Assembly: GCA_020746875.1 (NCBI GenBank) | Contig: JAGTJL010000013.1 | Coordinates: forward strand, 620,001 to 684,000 | Direction: 5' to 3' | Source of the DNA: Rhexocercosporidium sp. MPI-PUGE-AT-0058 | Taxonomy: Eukaryota; Ascomycota; Leotiomycetes; Helotiales | DNA length: 64,000 nucleotides | Part shown: positions 13,030-23,649 of the stretch, piece by piece | Position numbering within the stretch: the first letter of the stretch is position 1 | How the letters are laid out: every line of letters starts with the position of its first letter | Position numbers and translations under genes: made by a program | Notes under the pieces: model-generated | Told to the model about the DNA's origin: nothing | The model's input: only the letters and a program-made list of their open reading frames with translations | The model's database searches: none

Positions 13030-14292
13030 TATCCACTTCCCTCCTCACCCTCCCCCAGTCCTCGCTAAACAAGTACGTACCTTCCGTACTTCCGTACCAC
13101 ACCGCTTGAAGTCACCCCACGGAAGCAGAATTGCCCCAGGACGCGCGTAATTGACCGATGCGCACCGTGCCACCAACCAACACCCAGCTACGGTGTCATC
13201 TGCATCTGGTCTGGTAGAGTATAGTTACTGGGTTTGGTATAGTTTAGTTCGTTATCCTGTCAAGGGAGTGAGTGCGTGGGTGGATAGTTTCCGTTGACCG
13301 CTATTTTCAGAGGAGGAAGATTGGTAGATAGGAAGATTGAATATATATATATATAGGTCTAAAACTCCCGAGGTCGGCCGTATTTAGTTATAGTCTACTG
13401 TATGGTAGAGGATGCTGAGATATAGGTATAGATTTAGATCTCGATCTAGATATAGATCAGTCATAACTTTTTCTCTCGATCTAGAAATGAGGAATAAAGT
13501 GGCATCAGTGGGACGAAAGGTCAAGGCTAGTAGCAAAAGAGATATCACTCCCGCTCTTTCCTTGAAGTAGGAACAAAGCTGTATCTAAGTCAAAGAAAGT
13601 ACAGTACATGGATTGGACTCAAGCTACTGAGAGCCTTCATTTCCTACCTAATTCTCCCTTCTCTGCTTTAGGAAAGTGTTCCTTTTCACGGTTTATAAAA
13701 AAGGGTAATGGTCTACCTCGCTCGCTCCTAAAGTAGAGGAAAGCGAGAGAGATTTTGACGCGCGTCTGTGAGAAGGTAGCCTTTTTTCCCCCCAACAGGT
13801 CTTGGAAAGGTTTAGATGGATGTCTCTTGGCGGACTCGCGTTCCGTATATTACGTAGTCTAGGTATGTTTTTTTGCTGCATACGGGGGAGATGGTGGATA
13901 GGCAAATGAAGGGAAGGATGGATCGATAGATGGATTGATGGGTGTCTGCCTGGTACGGAGGTTCTGCATGGTCATGGGATGTTGAATGGTTAGTTTAGCG
14001 AGGATGTGTTGATAGTGAGGTAACGGGGATGCTAAGATGATGATACTGCAATCTTGCATGAAAAGCCGCAATAATTGAAGGCGTGCGAATCGATAGGTAA
14101 GAAGGCTAGAGAGATGATACGTACGGAAAAGGTAAATGGTTGAGAATGTTAAAGGCAGTAGTAAGTATTCGAAGCTGCAACTGACGGAATTCGCAGCCCA
14201 TTGAACAGTGTAGCGAGTTTCCAAGACATGTTTTCTTTTTATTTCCACGGGGTGCACTCCATTCATTCCACGCTGCTGCACTCCAACCAAGC

Positions 14293-16991
14293 CTAATCTA
14301 CAGAATTTTTATCCCTCCACTCCTGCTCGCCATAAAACCTCGGCGGCAAACTCGTCTCCCATATCGGCCTTTCCACGACCGCAACCTCGGGACCACAACC
14401 CTGCTCTCCCTCTCCAACAACAACAACACCCAGAATAGGACGATACTTAAACGTATGCCAGTGATTCGGGCTCTCCTTCTCCACATCCTTATCCTCTTCT
14501 AACACAGGCACTAACTCCATCTCATCTTCCACCGCCTTATCCTCGTTTTCCTGCGTGACTTTACGGATTTTGCGTGACATCCCGGTAGAGAGTGCTTCAT
14601 CTGCGATCATACCTCCCGCACCAGAAGGGTTCTCCTTTCCATGTCTCCTCCGACGTTTCTTACTTCCTCCGACCTGTTCATGTTCAAGTTCATCCTCATC
14701 GTCTGATCCCTCCACTGCAGCCACACCAGCAAAATCTCTCGCCAGATCAAACATCCACAACCACCCCACACCAAACAACCACACCCTCTCTTTCCCCTCA
14801 CTAATATCCCACACGCACCCTTTTGCTTGATCCAGCGTCTTGCGGTAACTACCCGGGAAAGCCTGTGGAGGGTTACGTCTCGACCAGGGACTGAGCCCGC
14901 CTTTCAAGACGTCGAATTCATAGACGTCGGATGTGGCCGTCACCACTAGTAGGCGTGCTTCACCGCTCGGTAGGTCGTGCGAGACGGGATGAGGATTATT
15001 CCGCGTGGGATGCGGTGCGATGCCATTCGTGGGTTGTTTCTGGGTTGCGGGTCGGAAGGAGAGAACGACTGGTGCGGTTGGAAGTTTGGGGAGGAGAGAG
15101 GCGGATGGATTGCGTGTCCAGTGCTGACCGAAGATGAGTCTGGGGGTGGAGGAAGAGTCCGAGTCGTCGTCTGAATCCGAGTCGCTATCTGAGTCGGTTG
15201 ATGACGCGGCAGAGGTGGTCGCGAGAGGTGCTTGGGTAGTGTCTTCGATGCCGGAGAGAACAAAGCTGTCGATGTAGCCTGAGAGGTCGCTCACGGCGAG
15301 GATCTTACTGTCTGAAGACCAGGCGATTTGAGTTACGGTTCTGTCGTAAGTGCCAAGACCGCCGAGGAGCGCGAATTTGTCAATATTACGGTCTAGACGG
15401 GACAGTTTGGAGATGGGGACGTGGAAAATGGTTGATGACGTGGATGTGTCGATTGATATGCGGGAGAGGAGAATGTGGCTGTCTGGACGGACTATTGAAA
15501 GCCATTTTCCATCGGGCGAGAATTGGATGAGTCGTGCGCCTGAAGAGAAGAATTCTGGGAGTGTAACTTTGGAAACTTTGAGACTATCTTCGTCGGTTCT
15601 GGACCGTAGTTGGAAGACTTTGATCTCTGCAGTGGTTGAGACTGCAAGGAGGCTTCCATCTGCGGTCAGAGTGGCAGATGTAATGTTGGCTTCTCCTTTG
15701 ATCAAAATTTTGGCAACCAGTTTCCGTCCTTTGGCTGCTGGTTTCTCTTCATCGTCATCGCTTGAGGGAATTGCAGTTTTGTTGACTCTCCAGATATGTA
15801 CTTCTCGCTCCCACCATCCAAGAACAAGCCTCCTCCTCGGCGAGCTTCCAATTGCAAGTTCTTGGGGAAGGAAGGGTAAAGATCGTTGGTTTTCGAATCC
15901 GAACTGTCCCAAAGGAGTAATGATGGGAGATGCATCAGGCCCTACAAATGTCAGTCAAGTCATAGTCATGATATGGACAACATACCTCCAGAAACAACCA
16001 CACTCATGCCATTACCCTCAAAACTTGCCATTGCCTTCACATCATGATTGTGAAATCTTCGATGCGTAACTTCTGCCCATCTTGGCTTCCCTTTCCCCTC
16101 TGGCTTGTATGTCACAGTCCGTCTATCCATTCCTCCACTAAAAATTGCAGAACCATCTGCACTAGCCGCAAGACTCAGTACGTCCTGCTCGTGGGATTTT
16201 ATCCTCTGCCTCAATGTGTATGTTATCCCATCCCAAATTTTCAATTCCCCAGTAGAGTCTCCCGAAACAATAGTTCCATCCTTTAGCACCTTAACACACC
16301 ATATGATAATCTCTTTTGGTCCTCCCTTCGGCCCCGATCCAAGTGTCATGCTCCGTAATAATGTTCCAGTTCGTATATCGTAGATGCGAATTACGCTGTC
16401 AGTACAGCCTGCGACAACAATATTGCGATTCTGGAACGTAATGCTGATGATTTTGGCCTTCTTCGCCGAAGGCCGAACCAGAATTCGTTGTAACTGAAGA
16501 TCATCATCTTTGGTCGTATACAGTACCAAAGCTCCATCTGTGCAGCCCGCAATCAAGCTTTGTCCCTCCCATGTCCCACTGGTTGCACCTGTCGCAGATG
16601 GCTGAGCAGCTATACACCAAATCTCTCCATGGTTCCCACTTGCGTTGCGCAGAGGTCTGCCGGTTCGTAAATCCCATTCCGTGACCGTTGTGGTATATCC
16701 AACACTGAATAGTCTCGATTTCCCAATAAACGCCTTCCCATTGACTTCCTCGTTGGGATCCTGAGTCCAGACCAGACCATCAATACTCCTGTCCTTTCCA
16801 CCGTGTATAATTGTCTCCTGCAGCCACGATCCCCTCAATGGGTTCCATATTTCAATGTCGCCGTTTGCTCGCCCAACAGCAAGTCTTGGAGGGGCGGTTT
16901 TCTGGTCTTTCGAGATGTGCGAGTGGGTAAATGCGAGCGCATTGATCGTAGAAGGTGGGAAAGGCACGAACCGACAACGGTGTATATCCAT
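14293..16991 (-). CDS. utp4: UTP4/cirhin-like WD40 protein of the small-subunit processome
   Basis: U3 snoRNP (t-UTP/UtpA) subunit needed for 18S pre-rRNA processing in the nucleolus. Two exons: 16991-15986 and 15941-14293, separated by a 44-nt intron (GTATGTTG...TTTGTAG). Together they encode 884 residues. The N-terminus MDIHRCRFVPF, followed by WD-type blades (for example GDIEIWNPLRG, SVGYTTTVTEWDL, GTIVSGDSTGELKIWD, AIFSGGMDRR), matches UTP4. A second set of blades follows the intron, with an acidic Ser/Asp insert around the SDSDSDSDDDS stretch and a Lys/Arg cluster (KKRRRRHGK) that may be a nuclear signal. The stop TAG is at 14293-14295. Length agrees with fungal UTP4. Confidence 0.93.
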
Positions 16992-17272
16992 GGCGCTGGT
17001 GTTAAGCTGGGGAATTTGCTGGATTTACATAAAAAATATCTTGAGGAAAAGTTCGAGGTTGCGGATAAAATCTGCCAGGCGGTGAGCAGGAGGGGTTTAG
17101 CGGATAGTGGGCAGGGACTAGCTTATTGAGCTGTTCTTCAATCTCGACCCACTTCATCTTCCAGCTTTCTATATATTTTCATCTTACAGTTTGATAATAT
17201 TTGACAGTGTCGAAGTTTGTCACCCAGAGACTTAAATTGGACCTTTTTAAGACTACGGTATGTTTGTGTTTT

Positions 17273-18480
17273 TCACGCATCCCTTTCCTTGACCAAATCC
17301 GTCTCGAAGTCAAGTCCAGCTTCCTTCCGAATTACACCAAACATAGAGGATGAGTCCAAAGGCCTTCCGCCATGGGCGTCTGAGTACTTTTTTGCTTCCT
17401 TGAGGTGTTCAAGTACGACCTCTCCGATCTTGAGCCTTGTTCCTCCATTTTCAGCGGAAGTGATGCCATGAGAAACATCTTTGATAGCCAGGCTCAAGTC
17501 AGACCATGGCTTCTCATCTACTTCAATTAGCGAGATCATGTCTCTTAGATTCTTCTAACATACCCTTTGCTGGGACATAAACACCTGTTGTTAGTCTCCT
17601 AGACATCGTGTATGCCAGTGGACCATAGTTCTCCTTAATTAGCGTCTCCATTGCTTCACCTCCCAGCCCTGTCTTCTCCGCAAATACATGAGCTTCCGAG
17701 ATCATTTCCATCATCGCTGCTGTGATGAAGTTTCTGGGAGGTTTAGATTGATCCGCTAGATCCTTTGGGTGACTTACCCAGAAGTTTTCATCAGGCTTGC
17801 TTTAGAGACATCATCTCCAAGGCTGATCACTTCACGTCCCATCACTCCCTTCAGATAAGGTGCAATTGCTTCAGTGGCTGCATTTGGTCCAGCGACCACA
17901 AAAAGTAGCTGGCCAGCCTCTGCGACGGGAGATGCACCAAATACGGGAGCTTTCTCTGTTAACATGGGCTTTGAGGGAAACGACTAGTGAATATACCTGC
18001 AGCAAAAACTGCACCAGCTTCAGTCAACTTCTTCGATGCTCCGACCGAGCTATCCGGATGTACCGTTGAGGTGTCGACAATGATCTTTCCCTTCAGACTA
18101 CCGCATGCGAGCATTTCTGAAATGATACTATCAAGGGCAAAATCATCACTTACCTGGTCCGTGGTCAGCTTTGCTTTCAGGTGGAATCTAGTTCCATACG
18201 GATGAGAAGATTATGTCTGACTTAGAGATCACATCTTGAATGGTTGCACAATGCATGCCGCCAAGTTCTACCAAGGGAACTCCGCGTGACAAGGTGCGGT
18301 TGGTGAAGTTCAGGGCTGGACGGTTAGTTGCTGCCAGGTGCTTTTGCAGATTGTTGGCCATATTCAAGCCCATCGAGCCGAGCCCTTGGTTTGTTAGTCG
18401 TCTTTCTCATTTCGTTCTGGATGAATTATGGGTCTCGCCATACCTATCCATCCCAGTACTGGCTCTTTTTGAGAAGCCAT
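17273..18480 (-). CDS. NAD(P)-binding beta-hydroxyacid dehydrogenase (3-hydroxyisobutyrate dehydrogenase-like)
   Basis: Member of the 6-phosphogluconate/3-hydroxyisobutyrate dehydrogenase superfamily, substrate not deducible. The ATG is at 18480 (MASQKEPVLGWIG). After a short intron the frame continues as LGSMGLNMANNL, completing the Rossmann GxGxxG motif. Further short introns are removed at about 18152-18197 (46 nt), near 17950-17995, near 17735-17780 and near 17518-17563. The exons then give VDTSTV, the helix with the family Lys-x3-Asn pair (KTSGN) and a C-terminal all-helical domain ending DLVKERDA with the stop at 17273. About 310 residues, normal for the family. It is divergent from the reductase gene at 20167, with a hAT MITE in the shared upstream region. 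Confidence 0.87.
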
Positions 18481-19185
18481 CATGTATGAGTGCAGAAGTA
18501 TCCTGGAGGCTTAGAGTTGTACTTGAATCTAGCACAACTCGTCTAGGCAGAGTTGGTGCCGACTGCAATAACAAATATGTCTTGACATTTTACCCCACTT
18601 TCGTTTGATGACTCATTAGCGGATTATTCAGATGAGATGTATGGCTAGCTTTACGTAGGCAGTTGATGTCCTCTTTCTCTGTGGAACATACTCCAGCGAG
18701 CCGGGAAATTTATCAAGGCTTGATGATCCTCCCAAGTGCAGACATTTGCACAATCTTTTTCGCAATTTCAGCAAGTACTTGAAGCTCAGGTTAGATTCCG
18801 CCGGAAGCGACCCCGTGCAGGCGCAAGAAGTGCTCCGTTCCGCCAGTCCGGATTGCGCCTTTGATGAGATATCGATTCATGTATAAGCTGGGCCCGATTT
18901 GACCCGTTCACTGAACGGAATGGTATTTGCTCTTGAGTTTTTGACCAATCATGAGCTGTTATTGACCTTTGGGCAAGCTGGAGAGTTGCATATGCTATTA
19001 GTGACATTTGATAGATTTGCAATCCGTCAACTAGTCGCGCTGGAGCAGGTGATTTGACAGTTGTCAACATTCATGATCTAGTTTGCCTATAAGTCGAGTG
19101 CTAAAATTATGAGGGAATGACTTCGCCGAGAACATATTAAGTACTGCGATTCAATGTGTTGGTTATCCAAATTCATTTCAGCCGT

Positions 19186-19193
19186 AGAAAATG
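19186..19193 (+). repeat. Left target-site duplication of the MITE
   Basis: AGAAAATG, identical to 19691-19698 on the far side of the element. Confidence 0.88.
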
Positions 19194-19690
19194 CAGCGTG
19201 AGAAAGAATAATCAAGATAATTAATTATAATTTGATTATAATCAATTAGCCTTGATTTGATTTGATTAGGATTTTTGACGATTGATTTGATTTGATTTGA
19301 TTATGTTTGAATTATAATTAATTATAATCAACACGTGATTACTTAGTACTTAAAATATAGTCTTTTTTAAAGATTTTAACTACTTAGTAGCTAAGTGACT
19401 AAAGAAATAGCTAGTGAAAAGCTTTAAAAACTTATATTTTATAATTTAAACAGAAACACTTTAATTAGCTTAGAGCCACGTGAGCTAGGCTAAGCCGATA
19501 AAAGTAGTTTATAAATAAAGCTTACTATTTTAGGCCTAGAAGTAATCACGTGAAACTAAGCGAATCCTAATTAATTATAATCAGATTAAAATCAATTAGC
19601 TTTGATTTGATTTGATTGGGTTTATTTTCGTCTTGATTTGATTTGATTAGACTGCCCTAATCAAATCAAATCAAATCATTTCTCACGCTG
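19194..19690. mobile_element. hAT-type MITE, 497 bp, with target-site duplication
   Basis: The element starts CAGCGTGAGAAA and ends TTTCTCACGCTG, a perfect 12-bp terminal inverted repeat. It is flanked on both sides by the same 8 bp, AGAAAATG (19186-19193 and 19691-19698). An 8-bp duplication and ends beginning CAG are typical of the hAT superfamily. The interior is AT-rich and non-coding. It holds two similar subterminal blocks (from 19218 and from 19568), each with TAATTAATTATAAT and then runs of TTTGA units. No transposase is encoded, so it is a non-autonomous element. The intact repeats and identical duplication point to a fairly recent insertion. Confidence 0.87.
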
Positions 19691-19698
19691 AGAAAATG
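19691..19698 (+). repeat. Right target-site duplication of the MITE
   Basis: AGAAAATG, identical to 19186-19193. Confidence 0.88.
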
Positions 19699-20166
19699 TA
19701 GTGTTTTGAGATTTGCTCTGCGTACTTGAGATGGGTTTGTTCGGAATCGCCTCCTTTTCACCTTATTTGAGCTATAGCAGGAGCTTGTAGAACACTAGCA
19801 CTGATTGTCGCCAATATCTGCCCAGAATCAGCTGCCGAAGTCGTGCAAACAAGCGAGTAATACGGGCCAACAGATACCGAAACCGTCCAATCATGAGCCC
19901 CTAGCAAAGTCTTTGATTGGGTTGATCTTCCATTGCTGCAAGCCACCTCAAAATACTTCGTATCTTGCAACTTGGCTGAGCAGCTGAAGGCTGTGTTAGA
20001 GACGTGTCACTTGGCGAGGCAGTATCGTCTGCAACTCCACACAGGCAACTTCGACTTGAGCGTCATGTCTTTCAATTAAAGTCGAGTATCTGGCAAAGAA
20101 TTCTCATAAACTATTGCTCGAGAGCAAATCCTCACCATTGTCATAACTGATTATTAGAAACAAAAA

Positions 20167-21357
20167 ATGGCATCTCCATCTCCCACCACTCCTGGCCACG
20201 CACCATCCACATACCCCAAATCGATGAAAGCATGGATTCACAACTCAACCGGACCACCAGAAAAAGTCCTCAAATTCTCATCTGATCTCCCCACCCCAAG
20301 CCTTCCAGTTGGCGAAGAAGTACTCGTTAAGATCAGCCATGCAGCACTCAATCCCGGAGGCTCGATCATGATGCAAATCTGTCCCATGATGTTCCGAGCC
20401 AAACCTGCAATTCCCGAGATGGATTTTGCAGGCACTATTGTGCAACTCGGTTCCAATGTTCCAGAATCTAGAAATTTGAAGATTGGAGCTGAGGTATTTG
20501 GATCGATATTAGTTGGTGCTCATATTCGAGCTGGGAAGGGAGCGTTGGCGGAGTTCGTGGTCGTGGATGCGGAGAATGTGTGTCTGAAGCCGGAGAATAT
20601 ATCGTGTGAGGAGGCCGCTGGATTGCCGGTTGCGGGATGTACAGCTTTGGCGCTGGTTGATGCTGCGAGATTGGAGGAGGGAATGAAGGTTTTGATTAAT
20701 GGTGCGAGTGGAGGTATTGGATCTATGGCTGTGCAGATGGCGAAGTCGGCTGTTGGAGAGAGTGGGAAGATCATTGTAATTTGTTCAAAAGCAAATATTG
20801 AAATGGTGAAAGGACTGGGGGCTGATGAGGTAAGTCGATATTCGAAGACGTGGACTTATCTTATGCAACTTAGGTCATCGACTACCAAGAGCACGCTCCC
20901 GTGCACAAGTTCCTAGCTACACAATTCGGCAATGACCAATTCGATGTGATCATGGACGCGTTCGGCATTCAAGAAATCTACCATACCTGCGCTGGGTACC
21001 TCAAACCAGGACATTCATTTGTCAGCGTGGGACCAGCGATGCCCGCCTACTCAATGGGAGCTATTCTCTACAGTATCGGCCAGATGGCGAGCAACTTTCT
21101 CTGGCCGCGAGTCCTTGGTGGCACGAAAAGGCCGTATACCCAGTTTGCTGCTACTGCCAGTCCGAAAGAGATGCAGCGACTAGCAGATATGGCTCAGAAT
21201 GGAAAACTTAAAGCGCCGATTGATTCATGCTGGGAAATGGATGATGTTTTGAAGGTATGCTTTTAACCTTATGTGGCAACAGAGGCTAACATGTGCATAG
21301 GCTTATGAAAGAATGCTTAGCAGGCATGCGAGGGGGAAGGTCGTTGTCAGAATTTGA
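20167..21357 (+). CDS. Medium-chain (quinone oxidoreductase-like) NADPH-dependent reductase
   Basis: Soluble MDR-superfamily oxidoreductase of about 365 residues from three exons. The ATG is at 20167. Intron 1 (GTAAGTCG...CAACTTAG, from about 20830) joins GADE to VIDYQ. Intron 2 (GTATGCTT...GTGCATAG) ends at 21300, after DDVLK, and the last exon encodes AYERMLSRHARGKVVVRI with the stop at 21355-21357. The catalytic GroES-like domain includes KISHAALNPGG and PEMDFAGTI. The cofactor motif is INGASGGIGS. The Cys/His set of zinc alcohol dehydrogenases is not seen, which favours the zinc-independent quinone-reductase/RTN4IP1 branch. Substrate unknown. The gene lies 476 bp downstream of the MITE and faces away from the dehydrogenase at 18480. 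Confidence 0.92.
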
Positions 21358-22801
21358 TTTCCTCGTTCACAGAGGCTGGGATGAGAAAGATTTGATTTCG
21401 GACTGAGATATGAGGACCGATGTTTTCCGAGGAGCAGTGGCTTGCACATCAAGACAGGTACCGCGAAATTGACATCTCCTTCGCGTAGCGGTATTGTAAT
21501 ATTGTAAACCTAGTCACGCAAACTCCATTGAAGGTTTCTCGGCAATTCAGCTCTCAGTGAATACCCGCAGCATGTTTGCATCAACTGCTTCAGGCGATCT
21601 GTCTTATTTTCAGAAGCTGGTCAACTCGTTTGCAATCATTCGGGTGATTGATTAGTGCGAATCGCTCCCAAAAGATTGGAATAGTCAAAACTTACAATTG
21701 CAAATAATGAAAGCACTAGTGTTGTGTACTTAGTTGTGTTTTTGTTCGCAAGTTTATTGACCTTTGAGGCTGAACTTCTTAAGCGAGCAGATGAATGGGG
21801 TAGGTCTCGGTGAGTATTCGTGGTTCACAGAGCATATATCCCAGTAAGCTTACAAGTAGGTTTTGGAACTCCGGTCTATGAAGAAGCAAGGACATCCATC
21901 AAAAGAAACCATCTCGGCTACCTTAACGGAAATGGTTGTTGAAACTGACAGCTTCAAAGACCTGCAGAGGCTTGCTCCGGATTGTTTGTATTCTCATGAC
22001 TCATAGCTGTAGGGTTACGGTGGGACATGAGATAGAACTTGCATGGTTAATTATTATCCTGCTAATAGGTACTGAGATTGGGAAAAGAATAAATTTCAAC
22101 TTCAGGAGTCGCTTCGGTCAATTGGGAACGAGCCACAGTTCATAAAACGCCTCTTTCAACTGCATTCACTTCCGCCACCGCATTCAACATTACATTCCCA
22201 ACCAAGGTTAGACAACTATCGTCCCTGCCCAGTCACAAAGATACCAAGATCTCTTCTATCACCTTCTCGAACTCATCGACGTCTTCAACAGACTTAATCT
22301 TGGACTACTCCGCACGTTGACTTGCTACCCACTCACTTTCTAGGACTAAAGCTGGAGGAGAAACCAGAACTTGAATTAGATCCCAAGAACATTCCTGTTC
22401 CTGTTTCATCTTAGTATAACGACCGGCTATCGATGGAATCCATCAAAATCATATGCATTGAACAAAGTATTTCAATCTAGTTTAAAAGGAGATTCTGCAA
22501 ATAACATCGAAATAAAAGATGGACCGACGGTTGATCGAAGATCAGACTTGAAAGAAACATGCCATACGCTGGGGGTCTGCTTAGACTAAACGCTAAAGGC
22601 TGCTTTACGCATTAATGTTCGCCAGAGTTGATCTCTTTGAGGCCTGGAAATTGTGATTTTCTCGGGCTATCATGTCTACAAATTTGATACCCAGAGTCTC
22701 CACTGTCTCGACGCAATGCCCCTTCCTCCTCAAAAAGAACCCCTTTCCCCCACCACGTTCCCCGTCTTCTATGGATATTTGATTCAGTTGAACATGCTTC
22801 T
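21358..22801. other. Intergenic region without supported gene
   Basis: Between convergent genes. It contains 3' flanks only; no coding pattern, RNA gene or clear repeat was seen. Confidence 0.6.
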
Positions 22802-23649
22802 CTAGCAGTGATCTAACCTAGACCCCATTGCGTTTCCGCAGAAGTCAAGGCCAGGGTAATGAATCATATACCCATGTCGAGGGCCACCATCCACCTCTGC
22901 TACAGTCCCTGCCACAAATGAGCCACAATCCTGCGAGATCCAGCCTGTGGAGATGTAGAAGTGGTCGAAGCTCTCCTCGGTGATAGGCCAAAAGCCCGTC
23001 ATTGACCGGGGAGCACAGGTGAAGGCAACCTGTGTTGCTTAGTCGTTGTCAAGACATGTTTAATGCTAATAATTCAAGACTTACCACATTGGACCTGATG
23101 GAGTACCAAGCATTGCCGGCTGGAATGGAAGCGCCTAAACTCCTTCCAAACTGTTCGAAATTTTGTCAGCCATCTTTCATCTGGCTACGGGACAAAGTCA
23201 AATACTTCGACGTATGATATGGTATTGTGTGAAATCAATTGATTCGGACATCAGGTAAACATTCAATAGCTACATACCTGATTTCTTAATTCGGCAACGG
23301 CATCGTTGCAACCTCCATGGTCCATGTGAAAGCTTTTATGAGTTAGCAAGTTGGTTGCAACGCTATCGTTAGTAGACTGAGAAGAGGACACATACCCGCA
23401 TCCGCATCTGAGTTTAGGACGTTCCATTGGTGTTAGGTCGGTATTTGGAAATCTGCCTCTCTTCCCCAAAACCCCCACGTCAAGAGTGCTTCGCTCCTCG
23501 ACAGATGTAACACTGAGGGGTCGGTGAACTTCTAGGCCATGTTCGTCCAGAAAGACTTCGTAGAGACCATCGCTTTGTCCTGCTGGAATGACGTATGAGA
23601 GTCCAAAGGCTGCCAAAGATGAAGTGAGAAGGATTCTTGAAAACAACAT
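22802..23649 (-). CDS. Small secreted Cys-rich protein, effector-like
   Basis: Four exons give about 200 residues. The ATG at 23649 opens a signal peptide (MLFSRILLTSSLAAFGLSYV). Next come a GLYEVFLDEHGLEVH segment, of a kind I associate with many fungal effector candidates, and a dibasic LGKR site that a Kex2-type protease could cut. Exon 1 ends at LRCGC. An intron (GTATGTGTCC...ATAAAAG) leads to FHMDHGGCNDAVAELRNQ. The next exon begins FGRSLGASIPAGN after an acceptor at CGAACAG. The last begins VAFTCAPRSMTG after AACACAG and ends at the stop TAG, 22802-22804. About eight cysteines are present, which could form disulphides. No enzyme motif is seen and I do not recognise a named family. The gene lies between two repeat-derived elements. 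Confidence 0.8.

Larger units (their letters stand above)
8706..14292. other. Gene-poor 5.6-kb interval rich in simple sequence
   Basis: No frame has a recognisable domain. Visible structure includes a TATATAA at 9866-9872, pyrimidine-rich stretches (about 9465-9490 and 10940-11190), GTACGG-type repeats near 9424-9450 and 12228-12245, a (TA)n run at 13341-13355 and an 18-nt C run. Many short frames on both strands are translations of these repeats. It could hold a long leader or a non-coding transcript, but nothing here proves transcription. Confidence 0.5.
18481..20166. other. Shared upstream region of two divergent oxidoreductase genes
   Basis: About 1.7 kb separates the start codons of the beta-hydroxyacid dehydrogenase (-) and the medium-chain reductase (+). 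Apart from the MITE at 19194-19690 I find no gene. The interval is AT-rich in and near the element. Confidence 0.7.
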
